Shown: positions 1 through 12,660 of the stretch, piece after piece | Layout of the letters: each line of letters starts with the position of its first letter | Position numbering within the stretch: position 1 is the stretch's first letter | Assembly: GCA_034509755.1 (NCBI GenBank) | Contig: CM067541.1 | Location: 4,576,001 to 4,640,000 of the forward strand | DNA: 64,000 nucleotides | Reading direction: 5' to 3' | From: Anisodus tanguticus | Taxonomy: Eukaryota; Streptophyta; Magnoliopsida; Solanales; Solanaceae | Notes under the pieces: model-generated | What the model saw: the letters and a program-made list of their open reading frames with translations, nothing else | Told to the model about the DNA's origin: nothing | Database searches by the model: none | Translations under genes and position numbers: made by a program

Positions 1-412
1 TAGGCGTATTTAGGACGTACAGTTGGACACTTAGGGCGTAAGGTTCACATAACAAAGCCCCACAGATGAGTTCCGAGGCGAACTCCGTGGCTAGTCTCAA
101 AACTGCCTTTTAAAACACTAATCCCAAGTTAGCAAAATGGCTCTAAAAACTTAATTACGTGCTCAACAGTGTTGAGTCAACACCATCGAGCTAATAATAA
201 TCTAAAGACATCCATTTCAAGTTTTCAACCTACATTCTACTTTCTCTTCGTCGAGTCTCCGAGTTGTTTAGCCTTATCTAATACTAATGTAAGAATGATT
301 TCAAGAATCTGATATTGAAAATTAGTTATCATCCTAATTTACTTTTACTACTAAAATAACAGTAGAAATAAAAGATACAGAATTCCAATGCCAAAAACGT
401 AAAGTCCTTATA
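1..412. other. intergenic, nothing recognised
   Basis: AT-rich sequence without a convincing open frame, RNA gene or repeat boundary. Only low-complexity tracts are visible. Confidence 0.5.
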
Positions 413-429
413 ACACACACACACACACA
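413..429. repeat. (AC)n microsatellite
   Basis: About eight AC dinucleotide units in an otherwise unannotated AT-rich stretch. Confidence 0.85.
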
Positions 430-501
430 AAGGAAAGCACTCAAAAAGATTTTAAACCGTAGAATTATGGCAAGGGTCACCGAATTTATTGAGCCATATC
501 T

Positions 502-729
502 TTTTTTTTTTTTTTTTTGTTGACGAAGGAACCCGCAGCCGCTACTCTCTCGAGTGCGCACAGGGTAAACCCCGGACTGACGCAATAGCCTGCAAAACAC
601 GTCAACCGATTAACCACACTTGGCAAGCCATGTGTGACAGGCTCAACCAAGAAGGTTTATGCAGGGGATCAAACTCGTGACCTTGCGGTCCCGCGCTCTA
701 CTGCTACACCAACTTGGCTACCCTTGCGG
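502..729 (-). mobile_element. tRNA-derived SINE with target-site duplication
   Basis: On the minus strand the element starts at about 729 with a tRNA-like head. The A-box-like TAGCCAAGTTGG and a B-box-like GGTCACGAGTTTGATCCC are visible, and a poly(A) tail appears as the T-run at 501-518 of the plus strand. An 18-bp direct repeat, ATTTATTGAGCCATATCT, lies at 484-501 and again at 730-747 and is the target-site duplication. Head, tail and duplication together define a complete SINE insertion. The body differs from the TS-type SINEs elsewhere in the window, so it belongs to a different SINE family. Confidence 0.88.
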
Positions 730-832
730 ATTTATTGAGCCATATCTAACAGTAGAATCTAGGGAAAGAGGCTCTACTGAAATTACAGAAAAGGGCTTAC
801 AAAGCATAAACATTTGAATAGAACATTATTAA

Positions 833-1058
833 GTTAATGGTAAAAAATACATCCGAACTATTTTTTCATGAATTTTCTACCCGAATCATTAGGTGTGTGA
901 ATTTTCTACCTGAATTATCACCAATTATTTATTAAAACACACATCAATTATTAGTTGTTCACTTTTTTACATCTATTCAAGTAGAAAACTTGCACACTTG
1001 ATAGTTCGATAGAAAACTGACAAAAAAATGATAGTTCACGTGTGTTTTGACCATTATC
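833..1058. repeat. MITE-like element with imperfect terminal inverted repeats
   Basis: The left end (TTAATGGTAAAAAATACATC...) and the reverse complement of the right end (ATAATGGTCAAAACACACGT...) match imperfectly over about 35 bp, and no coding capacity lies between. This fits a non-autonomous DNA transposon. The superfamily and a target duplication could not be fixed. Confidence 0.5.
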
Positions 1059-1448
1059 TCAACTTTATTTTGTCTAGAACTTTAAGGAAAATCAGTTCAG
1101 TGCAAATTCATTGAGCCTAGAAATGTTTAGAAAAAAAGTCTCAAAGAACTCATTAGCGAGAATGAAAATACAATTCTACCTTATTCTTTTTTTGTAGATT
1201 ATATTTGCATAATCAATTTTTTGTTCGTTCAACTTGATCGCAAATTAACCAAGTAATCTGAACAATCATAACTGCAGTAGGTCAAGCATTACCTATTTTC
1301 AATGTTTCCAACAATTTTTTGGAAAATGGAAAATCAGAATTTAATTAAGTTTCATGAGAAATGCAACCAACGGTTCATGAACTAGAGCTTCTTTAATTAC
1401 ATATAATTAAAACAGTCAGAGAATTTTAAGAGACATTAGAACTTCACC

Positions 1449-1456
1449 TATATATA
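1449..1456 (+). promoter_or_regulatory. TATA box of the 1540-3630 gene
   Basis: TATATATA lies about 90 bp upstream of the ATG at 1540, a normal distance for a plant Pol II promoter with a 5' leader of about 50-60 nt. Confidence 0.55.
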
Positions 1457-1539
1457 CACACCCTTTTCAATCCCTTTCAGTGTATTACTGTACTTATTAA
1501 TTAAAGTTGTGTATATCGTGAGAAAAAGTAGAAGCAAAA

Positions 1540-3630
1540 ATGCCATCTGGTGCAAAGAAGAGGAGAGCTGCCAAGAGGAAGAAGCAAGAAGAGGCTCTGG
1601 CAAAACAAACTGATGGTAATTTTGTTCTTTACAAATATTTATTGTCTTATCTTATCTAACTCTGAATGTAAGTAATTTATATATTATTATACCTCGGATC
1701 AGATGGGTACATGATAAGCTTATGAGACCCCATAGTGGCTCGGTACGTTATTATATATATGAGACCCTATGTGACTCGGTACGTTATCTATTATGTGCCC
1801 TATGTGGCCTACTTGATTTATGATAAGTAAAGGAATGAACTTAAGGTAAAAAGGTATTTCCAAAATGTAATCAAATTATGTGATCTCATATTCATAAACT
1901 AATTAATCTTGGATTCTACAATTGTTTAGTACTTTTCTACTACATGAAAATAGTTAGTAATGTCTCTATTACTAATAAAAAGGGCAACTTTTGTGCGCTA
2001 AGTCCCGCTATGTGTGGTTTCCGCGGAAGGTCGGACCGCAAGGATCTATCGTATACAGTCTTTACAGAAATGCAGGAGGCTGTTTTTATAGTATGAAATC
2101 TACTTTGGTTAAAAATTGGAAAGTTTATTCCTGTATGAATATGACAACAAATCTTAACTAGATATGAATTAATAAATTGGCAATATCAAATCCTAAACAA
2201 TTTAGATTTCATAGTAAACTTTGAATTAGTCTTCCAATAAATTTCTTGTTTGTGTCATTAATCGTTTTTTGATTATTGATTTTTTCAAGCAGAGTTCACG
2301 TCAGTTTCTATTTTGAAATTGAGTATACCAATTGAAAAATTGGTCCAAGGGGCTGATTTGCGTGAAGCCAACAACACAACAGGAGTTCCTGATAATTATA
2401 CGGCTGCATCTGTAGATGAGAATGCTATTCAAGAAAATAATGAAGTTCCCTTGTTGGAAGTTACATCCAATAAGGATAATGCAGTCTCTAAAGGTGAACC
2501 ACTTGTAGAGTCTGGTGAAAATTTGAAAGGAAATGAATCTTATGGAGTGGTGTACAATGATACTATTAAGGAAACAGAACTATTGACTGTGCCACCTGAA
2601 CATAAATTTGTTCAGGTTCATGATTTATTGTCTGATGCCCCAAAACCGGAAGAAATGCTTGAGAAGTTGTATGATTTATTGTCTGTTGATGATACTACAC
2701 AAGACTATGATAAAAACACAGGGGAGTTACCAGTTGGCTCGCGTGGTGAAGCAGATGATGTTGAAGTATTGGCATCTTCTGTTGGCAAGGAATTGGAAGA
2801 AGTCAAGCGCCTAATAGGAGAAAATGAAGTGTCTATGGTTAAAGTTACTACCAATGAGGACAATGAAATGTCTAAAGATGAAACTGTTCTGTCTCATAAT
2901 GCTGGTTGTATTATTGAAAGCACTTCCAAGTGTCATGAACTAATATCTGTTGGTTCACCTGAGGGAAAGGTAGACACTGCTCCATTGGTCCCCATGATTG
3001 TGATGTCCAAAGACAGTACTAATGAAGCAGAAAACACCTTAAAGTTGAATGAACTATTATCTGTTGTGCCACCTGAAGAAATACCAGAAACTACTCTAAT
3101 GTTGTCCAATGTTTGTAAGGAAATAGAGAGCACTTCCATGTTCCATTATCAATCTATTGAGGCAGCTGAAGGAACGAAAGACACTGCTCAACCAGTCTCT
3201 GATAAAGACGGGGTTTGTTCTTCCAAAGGTGGAATTACCAGCTGTTTTAGCCCATTCATCATCAATGAACAAGAAATGCAGGCTGTCCCCACAAGCACAG
3301 TTTCCTCAGCTACTGAGAATCAAGTTTACTTTGCCTGTCCTGTGGTACATTTCTTGAATTAGAAAAGTGAAATTAATTTTCTTTACCCTTTTTGTCTGTT
3401 ATATTTGGCTGCAGTCTTCTTTGTCTTGTTAAACTGATATTTGGTTAATTTTGCAGCACTGTAACTCCAAATGCAGTTTTCCCAAGTGGCTAAGAGGTCA
3501 ATCTGATGTTGAAGTCACTGCTAGAATGGAGAGTTTGAAGTTAAGTGTGGAGGAGCTTAAGGGTGCAGTGCATACCCTTGAAGAAGACCTTCAGAAGACA
3601 CTGGATAAGCTGACAACTATTTCTTATTGA
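1540..3630 (+). CDS. uncharacterised plant protein, basic N-terminus and C-terminal coiled coil
   Basis: Three exons join in frame: 1540-1615, 2293-3344 and 3457-3630, giving 433 residues. All introns are GT-AG (GTAATT...CAAGCAG and GTACAT...TTTGCAG). The N-terminus is strongly basic (MPSGAKKRRAAKRKKQEE), like a nuclear localisation signal. The central exon is acidic and contains degenerate repeats around L-L-S-V/D-x-P-P/K-E-E (LLSDAPKPEE, LLSVDD, LISVGSPEGK, LLSVVPPEE). The last exon predicts a helix with regularly spaced hydrophobic residues (residues about 385-430), consistent with a coiled coil. A TATA box lies upstream. Intron 1 carries a truncated TS-type SINE and a small direct repeat. 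I do not recognise a known domain and assign no function. Location in the nucleus is an inference from the basic start. The intact frame over three exons suggests a working gene. Confidence 0.72.
1724..1790. repeat. short direct repeat in intron 1
   Basis: A unit of about 28 bp (GAGACCC-ATGTGRCTCGGTACGTTAT type) occurs twice, at about 1724-1752 and 1763-1790, inside the first intron of the flanking gene. Confidence 0.6.
1981..2087 (-). mobile_element. truncated TS-type SINE in intron 1
   Basis: The sequence matches, with many substitutions, the 3' two-thirds of the SINE copies at 50075 and 63189. The motifs GTGCGCTAAG, CCCGCTATG, GGACCGCAAGG and TGCAGGAGGCTG appear in the same order. The tRNA-like head is missing. 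It lies antisense within intron 1 of the 1540-3630 gene. Confidence 0.75.
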
Positions 3631-3984
3631 GCCAGCTCTTGAAGAAGATGTTATCTTTATGTTAGTGGAAAGTAGTCTTTGCTTAACAAAGCTGCTCTTA
3701 TAATATCTTGTTTCGCTGTTCTCTTTATCCAGCTGTTTACGTTTTTCAGTAATGCATCGAGTATTCTATGAATGGGTCCTTTTATTTTTCTCAGTCTTTT
3801 GCTTGAGTAGAGTATTTTTATTCCCTACACCCCTGACAAATTAAACTATAGGGATATAACAGAACTTAACAAAAGTGACAGTGAGGCAGTTCAAATGTCT
3901 TTATAAAGTCTCTTCTATTTATCCGTCTGACGTTGCGAATTTCAAACACTGAATTGCGGGGAAGGAATGAATGGATAGAGGCGT

Positions 3985-5960
3985 TGGTGGACAGAACTGA
4001 TGAATTCTGGTGGAGGATATGAAGAAAGCAAACGAAAGTTTGCACACGGAAGTGACGGTGTTGCGCATGGTAGTGGTTGCTACTGGCCTTGGCAACGAAA
4101 ACCGCAGCACGAAGGTGAAGAATCTGGAGCTTAAGGCCTTTACCGGGTTTGTGGATGCGGAGGAACTGGAAAATTTCTTTGTGACATGGAGCAGCACTTC
4201 TCAATTACTTGTGTTGCCGAGAACGACAAGTTAGACATCACAACCTTGTGTTTGGCTGGTGATGTGAAATTGTGGCGGCAGAGTCTTCCAAAAATTGGGA
4301 GTGGGGTATGGTCTCGGTTGCGAGAGTACAAGCTCTATGGGGTCTGATTGTGTGAAGAAAATCAGATCATTTGCTGCCAAAGACCCATTACGTGTTAAGA
4401 TAATGAGTCAAGTTCGAAGTGAAAGTGAGGAAGTATGGGATGTTGAACGGATTCTTGGCCTTACTGTTTCGGAAGGCGTGAGACGCTGGCAGAAGTGCAA
4501 GACAATTTGCACAAGTTTCGCATGAGGAATTATGTAGAGCAAAACCGTGGTGTTTTACCGTGTTGATGGACCGAGGAAGTGGTTCATGATGTATGCGGTA
4601 ATGCTTACGAGTTGAGACTGTGGATAGGTTGAAGACTTGCAAGAATTGGCCACTTGGGAGAGTTCTTCATCGGGACAGTTCAACATATAGGTGGAGGAGT
4701 CGCCTTCAAATCGCTTCGACGAGGGCGTTGAGTTCAATTGGTGCGGGTGGTTTATTACACCCCTAGACTCTGCATGGTGGACGTGAAACGGAAGCAGTGT
4801 TAAGGGTTTGTGTTCCCTTGGCATTGGACATTCGTGCAATGTAAGGCTAATGCAAGGTTCTTGCGTGTGGGCAATGAAGCTTGATGAGGGGCAGTGGCAC
4901 GAAGATGCGCATGGCATTGATAGTGCATGCGTGCAAGGCAGTGGGATGACTCGAACAAACGTGAAAGTTGGCACGGGTTGAACGAGGGCAAGGCAGGCCT
5001 TGACAAAAGATGTGAACATTCGTGCAACGTAAGGCTAAGGCAAGGTTCTTGCGTGTGGGAAAGGAAGCTTAATGAGGGGCAGTGGCACGAAGATGCGCAT
5101 GGTATTGATAGTGCATGTGTGCAAGGCAGTGGGATGACTCGAACAAACGTGAAGGATGGCACGGGTTGAACGAGGGCAAGGCAGGCCTTGACAAAGGATG
5201 GTGGCACGGGCAGACGCGTGGTAACAATGGGGCATGCGTGTAGTGTGGCTAAGCCGAAGGGCAGTGGCATGGCACTGGTGGGAAAATGGTGCAAGGCAGT
5301 GGGGATGACTCGAACAGACGTGAGTGTTGGCACGGGCTGGTCGAAGTCTAGAGGTGTGCGAGGCGAAGGCATTGCATGGGCAGAAAGACAAGGAAAATGC
5401 GGCTAAGTGTTGGGGCAAAGCTACGAAGCTCAGGCAGAGGCAGATCACGCGCGAGGCGCATGACTAAGGCGACGGTTATGTCCATGTGCGAGGCACATGC
5501 GACGGTTACGGGCTGTTGATGCGCGAAGCGGATGTGAGGCGCGAGTTGATGTGTGGGGCGAAGTGCTCCTAAGTTGTGCCTAAGTGTTTCCTTGTTTTAT
5601 GGCTGGCATGTGCCTTGCACACCCCTTTGTCCCCTTGTAACTGCCATTGGCAGATTTCCCCTATTTAAGTAGCATTTCGGCTAAGGCATTAGCTATCCTT
5701 TAGGATCATAGTATGCTCAATATCCAGAAAATGTAATTGGCTAAGGAGCAAGTCTTAGTCTTAGAGATCAGCGAGTAAGTGTTGGTCTCGACACCCAATG
5801 TGTGCATCGATCCGTCTGGAGGCCAAAGTGTGTGTGGTCTGTCTAGAGATCGAAGTGTGGGTGGGTCAGATTTTGTAGTCTCCTTGTAGATGAGTCCTTT
5901 TGTATTATTGAGAATAATAAAAGGTTGGGCATTGTTGCCCGTAAACGTGTTCATTCCCTA
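3985..5960 (+). mobile_element. decayed Ty3/gypsy-like LTR retroelement fragment
   Basis: Around 4010-4330 a broken frame encodes a gag-like stretch. It begins with a heptad-like helix, continues through FTGFVDAEELENFF and then, after a frameshift, gives DMEQHFSI..., KLDITTLCLAGDVKLWWR, the usual order in plant gypsy gag (retrotrans_gag). No protease, RT or integrase follows. The region 4780-5560 is GC-rich and repetitive. At 5640-5960 there is an LTR-like stretch with CTATTTAAG and a polyadenylation-like AATAATAAA. Borders are not defined, so the element is a relic. Confidence 0.6.
4827..5205. repeat. two tandem copies of a 188-bp unit
   Basis: The segment beginning ATTCGTGCAA at 4830 recurs at 5018 with few changes. 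Both copies contain GGGGCAGTGGCACGAAGATG and GGCAAGGCAGGCCTTGACAA. A third, more diverged partial copy extends to about 5390. Such arrays are common in untranslated parts of large plant retroelements. Confidence 0.8.
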
Positions 5961-6658
5961 AAGTCCCTAAAATATTCTAAGTGTGAGAGGCGAGTTTGAG
6001 TGAAACAGGGAATTTTAAAATATCTCCCATACCCCCTCTATCCATGAAAAGATTAAATTACTAAGAGGGTGAAACATGACAAATCAATAATGATAATGTA
6101 AGAACAACAATGTAATGTCAATTTAAGACAAGTCTGGATATTATTTGCATTCATATGAGATTATATGCATTCTTATTAGCAATAGTGACAATTTGAAAAG
6201 AAATAAAATACCTAGAGGTGATCAAACTATTAGTTTAAGAAGATTTGGTCCCTTTATGACATCCGATAAAAACAGAAAGAGAAATCAGTATAGTCATAAT
6301 GTTTGTTAACTTTATAAACAGACTTTTCAATTCCTTAAAAAATCTTCCCTGCCATCATAGAGATACTACTAGTACTAGTAATGAGCTCAGACTTGTAAGA
6401 GCTCTTCGGTAAAGTCATAGGTTCAACCAATTTCCATCTGCTTTGACATAGAAGCATAAGCTATTGCAAACAGTATGAAGGAGTTCAAATACATTTGCAC
6501 TGCAATATTGAGATTTCTATCAAAATCCAGAAAAATCATTAGGAAGTCTAGCAAAAAGACATGATCTGACACGAACCCGTCGACATTTTTGAAGCGACCG
6601 AGTAACATAGCTTATGATGACCAAGGTGCAGAATTAAAGTTTGAAACAAGTGTTGCTG
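5961..6658. other. intergenic spacer, nothing recognised
   Basis: AT-rich spacer between the gypsy relic and the 3' end of the NRPB2-like pseudogene. No convincing gene or repeat border was seen. Confidence 0.45.
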
Positions 6659-9600
6659 TCAGGATGCTTTCTTTCCACTTGATGGTTTTGTTTCCTTTGT
6701 AAGCATTCTTGGAGCAATTGCCATTGACATGAGCTCTTAAATCAGAAGCTTGCAGGCATAAGGAATATAAACCTGGACATTTCAGAATAGTATTAATGCC
6801 TTTAACAAATTGGATATTGTAGTTAAACAAGTGGTGTGTGCACAATTTGGAGAGCTGAACAAAGGCAGAAAGAGGAGGATTGTACCTGAACATTATCAGT
6901 TTTATTCCTACAAAATCTGCACTCGAATGAGATCTTTTTCAGATTAGCAATAGCAATTAAACCACATTGCTGGCATACATGAACTCTGTAAGCATCACTT
7001 TGATCAAACAACCTCTTTTTAAGGAAGTGTGCAGCTCCATGAGCTATCATACAGTCACGTTCCATCTCCCCAAATCATAGTCCTCCATCACGAGATCTCC
7101 CTTCAGCAGGCTGCCTAGTGAGAATCTGTACAGGACCACGCCCACGAGAATGGATCTTATCATCCACCATGTGCTTCAGTCTCTGGTAGTAAGTTGGCCC
7201 CAAGAATATCATTGCAGTCAATATCCGGCCTGTATGACCATTATACGTTCTCTCAAAACTGTGCATCTGATAACCACACTTGTGCAGAGCTTTGCTGATA
7301 CTATCCACCTGAAAGTACTGATGGTTAATTCATATTCAATTTGCCCAAAGAGCCAAAAACTTTTAAGTGATCGACATCTGATGTTCATGAATTAATATTA
7401 ACCCCTAATAGCATTTGATAAACCAGTAGTTCAGGAACCTCCTAGCACATTCTTTCATCTCTAAATGTATTAATTCGAAGACAGTTTTGTCTCATTATTA
7501 TATAAATCTGAAGATGTGTATTGACTCAATTGCATTTACAATTATATAAATCTTTATTCTCCAAAAGAGACTTAGCTGAACTTACAGTAGCATCAGTGAA
7601 AGGGGTAGCATCTCCTTCCTTTCCCATGTGAGCTGCAACCTTGCCCATGATACACTCAACTAGCTGACCTATTGTCATACGAGAAGGGATGGCATGTGGA
7701 TTCACAATGATATCTGGGGTGATGCATTCAGCGCTCCACGGCATGTCTTCTTGTGTATAAATCATTCCAATGGTTCCTTTTTGTCCATGCCGGCTGCTGA
7801 ATTTGTCTCCAATCTGGGGAATTCTGACCGATCTCATCCTTATTTTGACAAATCTCAATCCATCTGCATTTGTTGTCAAAAGAACCTAGAGAAAGCAAGG
7901 AAACAACTTATCAACAAGATAGTTAAGAAATGATTAAAGTTGATATATAATGGCAACAAGAAATGTGAAAGAAACCATAACAAATTTTGAAAAATTCTCA
8001 TTCGGCTATGAGTTCCCCTAATTGTGGAAGACATAGGAAAACTGAAACATAAATAACTAGCAGGGGGACCTGATCCACGATTCCAGCTTCACTATGTCGT
8101 AGATTGGTACTATGGTCTTTGCGCGTGTATCTAGCTGGTTGTCCTTGAGCATCATCTTGAGAAATGGGTGTCGTCTTTCCGATTATGACATCATCACCAG
8201 AAACTCTTGCTCCCTGGCATCAGCAAAAAAGTATCAGAGATTGAAATTTCAAGCACATATCAGTGAAGCAGAAGGATGAACTTTTGTTTGCTAGTAATAC
8301 TAACAGGAGGTGCAAATCCGTCATCATCATGTCTCATTCCCTGCAAGAAATTACAACCATAATCCAACATCATACAAGTAGAAAAAAGATTTACTCTTAT
8401 AAAAAGCACACCTATTATCTTTATTATTTTCTTTCTTTGTTTATTCGTCCTAATTAATGTCTTTAGAACGAGGGATGGAATGGGGAGAAAGAGGGTGACG
8501 AAAAGAAAGAACCAACCATGGTATGTTCTCTATCAGGACCCCCAAAATCCTCTTCAACAAGTGTTCCCATCTTTTTCTCTTCATCCTATTGAGGGAAAAT
8601 GGAGACAGGAGCTTGATCAGAGAAAACAAACAGCAGATAATATGAAGTAAAAAAGAGACTTACATACCTATATGAACGAAAAAATAGAGAGCGGCGTCAA
8701 TTGAAGATTGATTCATGATGACAGAATCTTCTTGGTTATAGCCGGAATAGCAGGAAATGGCAACAATGGCATTCTTTTGCAAATCCAACAGGAAAAGATT
8801 ACGATCACTATAAAGCAAGAAAGTTAAGAATGAAGGCAAGCAATAAGCAGGTGCTTAATTACAATGCCAGCTGGAAGCTGCCTGAAATGCAAATGCTCCA
8901 TAGCCCGCGTAGTAACAAGAAGCTTTTGTGGATAATACAGTACACAGGCCAATGTATCCTGTTATTTAAATCAACAATAATCAAGACTGAGAATACTTAA
9001 TACTGGAAAGTGTCTGAAGAACAAAGAAAATCTCGAAGCATAGAGAAAACTTAGCCTACCATCCGAAATTGGTAATTGGTGACATAAATCCCCATTGCTT
9101 GCTTTCCCATAACGGATTGATATGTGTTACGTGGGGACTGCATTGTGTCAAAATTAAAGAGAATAAAGCAGAAGCCAAAGGAAGGGTTTAAGAAAGGATA
9201 ACAGATTATTTGATAAGGCATGTAGATTAAGATGGGAACAGACTTGACTAAATATTTATCAAAGACAAGCCATAAAATATAGCAATTTATTTGTTATTAG
9301 ATGTACCCGAAGGGACCCATAAAACATATTAATCCACCAGATTATGATCTGGAAATGGTATGATTGAAGCGCACACTCCCAATATCAAAGATGGATGGAT
9401 TTCGCAGTGTGTAGGTCTCAGAATAAGCCTCATCTGGGTTCAGCCTTGAATTTGTAAGATCCTAAAACGTTAAGCAGGAAAATCGTTTTATAAAATTCTG
9501 AGTCTAAGACCACTAACTCTACTTTAGCTCGAATCAGAAGAACTTGAAACTCAAGAAATGGATGATTAAGATTCAAAGAAGCAGGGCAGCAGTAGATTTT

Positions 9601-11475
9601 TTTGGTCAGTAATAGGAATAATACACTGTAAAGCAACAAGTGTAGCTCATGACTTCTTACATTTATGGTCATTGAGATCATTGTAGTCTCTTCTTCCTCA
9701 GTATCAACATACTCAATAAATCCTTTTGCCACAAGATCATGCCAGCCAGAATCTTCAGATGACTCCTGAGATCAGCACAAGAAAGATCAATGGGACTGAA
9801 CGATTATAAAATGATTCAGTCTTGCTAAACAGTACATACCCTCATTTGCAGTGCGACAATATCCTTCTTCTTAATTATCAACTTCTTTTTCTCCACGATG
9901 AATAACGGCCTACTACAACGTCCATAATCTGTATATAGCCGCAGTTCCTTTAAATTTATATTGCGGACAACTCCAACTTCAGTATTAACATCAACCTAAA
10001 AGAGAACAAATGTCAAAATTCTCATAACTATATCTAAAACTTGCAGGAACAATCACTCAAGAGTATGTTGACATCACAAATAGAAGAAAATAATGTGGTA
10101 GCTAACCTGTCTCCTCAGCTGTCTCAGTGTATTAACCAACAGATCTGGATTTCGATGAATGCCAACCCAACAACCATTTACAAACATCTTGGTAGATTGG
10201 GGAATAACCGCGGGAGATATTTCCTAAAGTTAAAGAATGTCATGAACTTGTGACAAAATTAAGAACTTTGAGATCCATGAGCATCTTCCGGGAATTGCAC
10301 ACCTCAAAATTTTCTGTACTCCACTCCTCTAAAAACTTCAAATTTGGATTTGATGCTGATCCTACTGTTATGTACACCATTAAAGCGAAGTTCTTAACCA
10401 GTCCACATGCCTAACATATCAGCAGCAGACAAAATATTGCATAATATTCATAAAATCATGCAAACTTAATCAATAAATGAGTGTCATGTATTATGTTACT
10501 TGTCCTTCAGGCTTTTCTGCTGGACACATCATTCCCCAATGAGAATTATGAAGCTGCCTAGGTTTTGCCAATTTACATGGTTACCAAGGTATAAGACACT
10601 GATGACAAAGAAACTACCAAGAGTAACAAATGAAGCCAATTCTAAGAGCAAAGAAAATCACCCTCGCGCCTAATTGGTGAATTCAATCTACGTAAGTGAG
10701 AAAGAGTAGATGCAAATGTCAAACGATTCAACACCTGTGTAAGAATATGCACACAAAAGTGAAACAAGAAAAAAAAGAAAAAGAAAAAAGTATATACATG
10801 TAATATTAGCATGATAAGAGAAAAGCTCACCTGTGAAACTCCTTCCGTGGTACCAGCAGCATTTGCTTGTCCCCAGTTCCCAGTAGCAAGAGAATACTTA
10901 AGCCCACTTGTAATTGTTTTTGCTTTAATGGCAAATTACAAATTCACATCCTTTCCACTGTCAACACACTGGCTTGCCCACAAAAGTAGATTGCTTAATT
11001 TTGCAGAAGCTCCACATTATGCAAATTGATAGAGCACTAAGAAAGAGCCAAGATAGTAACCTTTTGAACATAAGATCTCACGTCCCTTGTTAGCTTCCTG
11101 AATAGCTGCAATAATATCAATACTTATTATAAGTAGGAATATTTTCTCAGATTGGCCAACCAAAACATTTACAACAAACTGCAGACCATTCGGAATAAGC
11201 CACCAACTAAAGGGCCAGCAAGATCCAGTCTTTTATTTCCATAATGATCCCTTTCATCTTCAGGCCTCCGTCCCAGTACACAAAGTAAAAGCCCATGGAT
11301 GATGTAGCTGGTAAAAATATAATGCAACTCTTTGTTAGTGATTATTTAACCATATTCATAAATTCCAAATCCAGGATCATAGGCTCACCCAAAATTGTAG
11401 GCCTTTTTAGTTTCACAATACTCTAGTACCAACATGCGGAAGCATTTCCCTTTGGAGAATCTCTTTGGCGTACCT
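6659..11475 (-). pseudogene. NRPB2: RNA polymerase II second-largest subunit (NRPB2), broken genomic copy
   Basis: About 18 exon-sized blocks on the minus strand follow the order of NRPB2 from about the first quarter to the natural C-terminus. Recognisable segments are GRRPEDERDHYGNKRLDLAG (11180-11270), GLKYSLATGNWGQANAAG (10840-10900), HNSHWGMMCPAEKPEGQ (10500-10560), YTDYGRCSRPLFIVEK (9850-10000), SVMGKQAMGIYVTNYQFRM (9060-9150), CYSGYNQEDSVIMNQSSID (8700-8780), GDKFSSRHGQKGTIGM (7586-7885) and GPTYYQRLKHMVDDKIHSR (6886-7308). Introns with GT-AG borders remain, so this is a DNA-level duplicate and not a retrocopy. It is broken by in-frame stops at 7075-7077 (CGA to TGA) and 6737-6739 (CAA to TAA), and by frameshifts near 11430, 9395 and 8690. 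The N-terminal quarter is absent; a LINE lies upstream instead. Confidence 0.93.
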
Positions 11476-11804
11476 GCAATACAGATGAACAGTTCTTGTA
11501 AGCAATCGAGAAACACAAAAGCTTCAGCACTAAATATCAAGAATTTCCCAACTTGATTCTCCTTCTCTTGTGAAAACAACAGTAGATCCTCTTTTGCCAA
11601 TATAGTCAAGTGCAATCTACTAAAATTAAGAGAAACACTTAAGCTAGAATAGCTTTTAAATCTTTTGACAACACCATGACTAAATTTAAATAGATGCTAC
11701 CATGAGAACTCTACAAAACTAGAACAATACCTGCTGATTTTGAATCACAAAAGCTTCTTTTAAGGAAGGGCAAAGCAATTCCATCATTTGTGTGTCAGCA
11801 AAAT

Positions 11805-12660
11805 CATAACAAATAACAACAACAACATACCTAGTAAAGTCCCACAAAGTGGGCTCTGGGGAGGGTAGAGTGTACGCAGACCTTACCTCTACCTTGATAA
11901 GTAGAGAGGTTGTTTCCGAAAGACCCTCGGCTCAAGACAAAGCATAAGCACAAGCAAAGCAAAAGAAACGGTCAGACCCGGACAAGAAATTTAAAGCAGT
12001 ATGAAAATGATGGTAACAAAAACGATAAGCCATGATAAAGCATTCTAAAACTGAAGCAGTAACTAACGCAGGTAAATAAGATTAACAAAGTACACGAAAG
12101 AACATACAACAACAAAAATCAAACGACAGAGGACTATAAAATAATATTGCGCCTACTAGTATGATAGGCTAAGCAGAGCTACAATAATAACACTACAACT
12201 ACCAGTATGTAAGTAGGACTACGCTCAACTACCTACTACCCTTCTACCGTAATCTGTGTCCTCCACAACCCCCTATCTAAGGTCATGTCCTCAGTAAGTT
12301 GCACCTGTGCCATATCCCGTCTAATCACCTCTCTCCAATACTTCTTCGGCCTACCTCTACCCCTCCTGAACCCATCCATAGCCAACCTCTCACACCTCCG
12401 CATAGGGGCATTTGTGCCTCTCCTCTGCACATGCCCGAACCATCTCAATCTCGCTTCCCGCATCTTATCCTCCACCGAGGCCACTCCCGCTCTGTCCCGG
12501 ATATCATCATTTATAATTATATCCCTCCTCATATGCCCACACATCCATCTCAACATCTTTATCTCTGCAACTTTCATCTTTTGGGTGTGCGAAGTCTTAA
12601 CCGGCCAACACTCCGTCCCATACAACATCGTCGGTTTAACCACCACCCTATAAACAGTAG
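11805..12660 (-). mobile_element. RTE-type LINE, 3' part
   Basis: The minus strand encodes the C-terminal part of an RTE reverse-transcriptase protein between 12660 and 12236 (PTMLYGTECWPVK, KMLRWMCGHMRRD, EARLRWFGHVQRR, RRGRGRPKKYW, LTEDMTLDRGLWR), ending TVEG-stop. A 3' untranslated region follows and ends in a short (TTG)n tail, seen on the plus strand as AACAACAACAACATACC at about 11805. Elements of this kind are frequent in Solanaceae. It is 5'-truncated where a copia fragment begins at about 12660. Confidence 0.88.

Noticed and set aside
501..518. Long poly(T) run as a Pol III terminator or promoter element
   Set aside because: It is the reverse complement of the poly(A) tail of a SINE, as the flanking 18-bp target duplication shows.
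669..729. tRNA-like sequence with A and B boxes as a real tRNA gene
   Set aside because: It cannot fold into a full cloverleaf, belongs to the head of a SINE and is bounded by the target duplication.
4555..5448. Long minus-strand frames over the tandem repeats
   Set aside because: They result from GC-rich repeats with a period near 188 bp, show no domain and lie in a retroelement relic.
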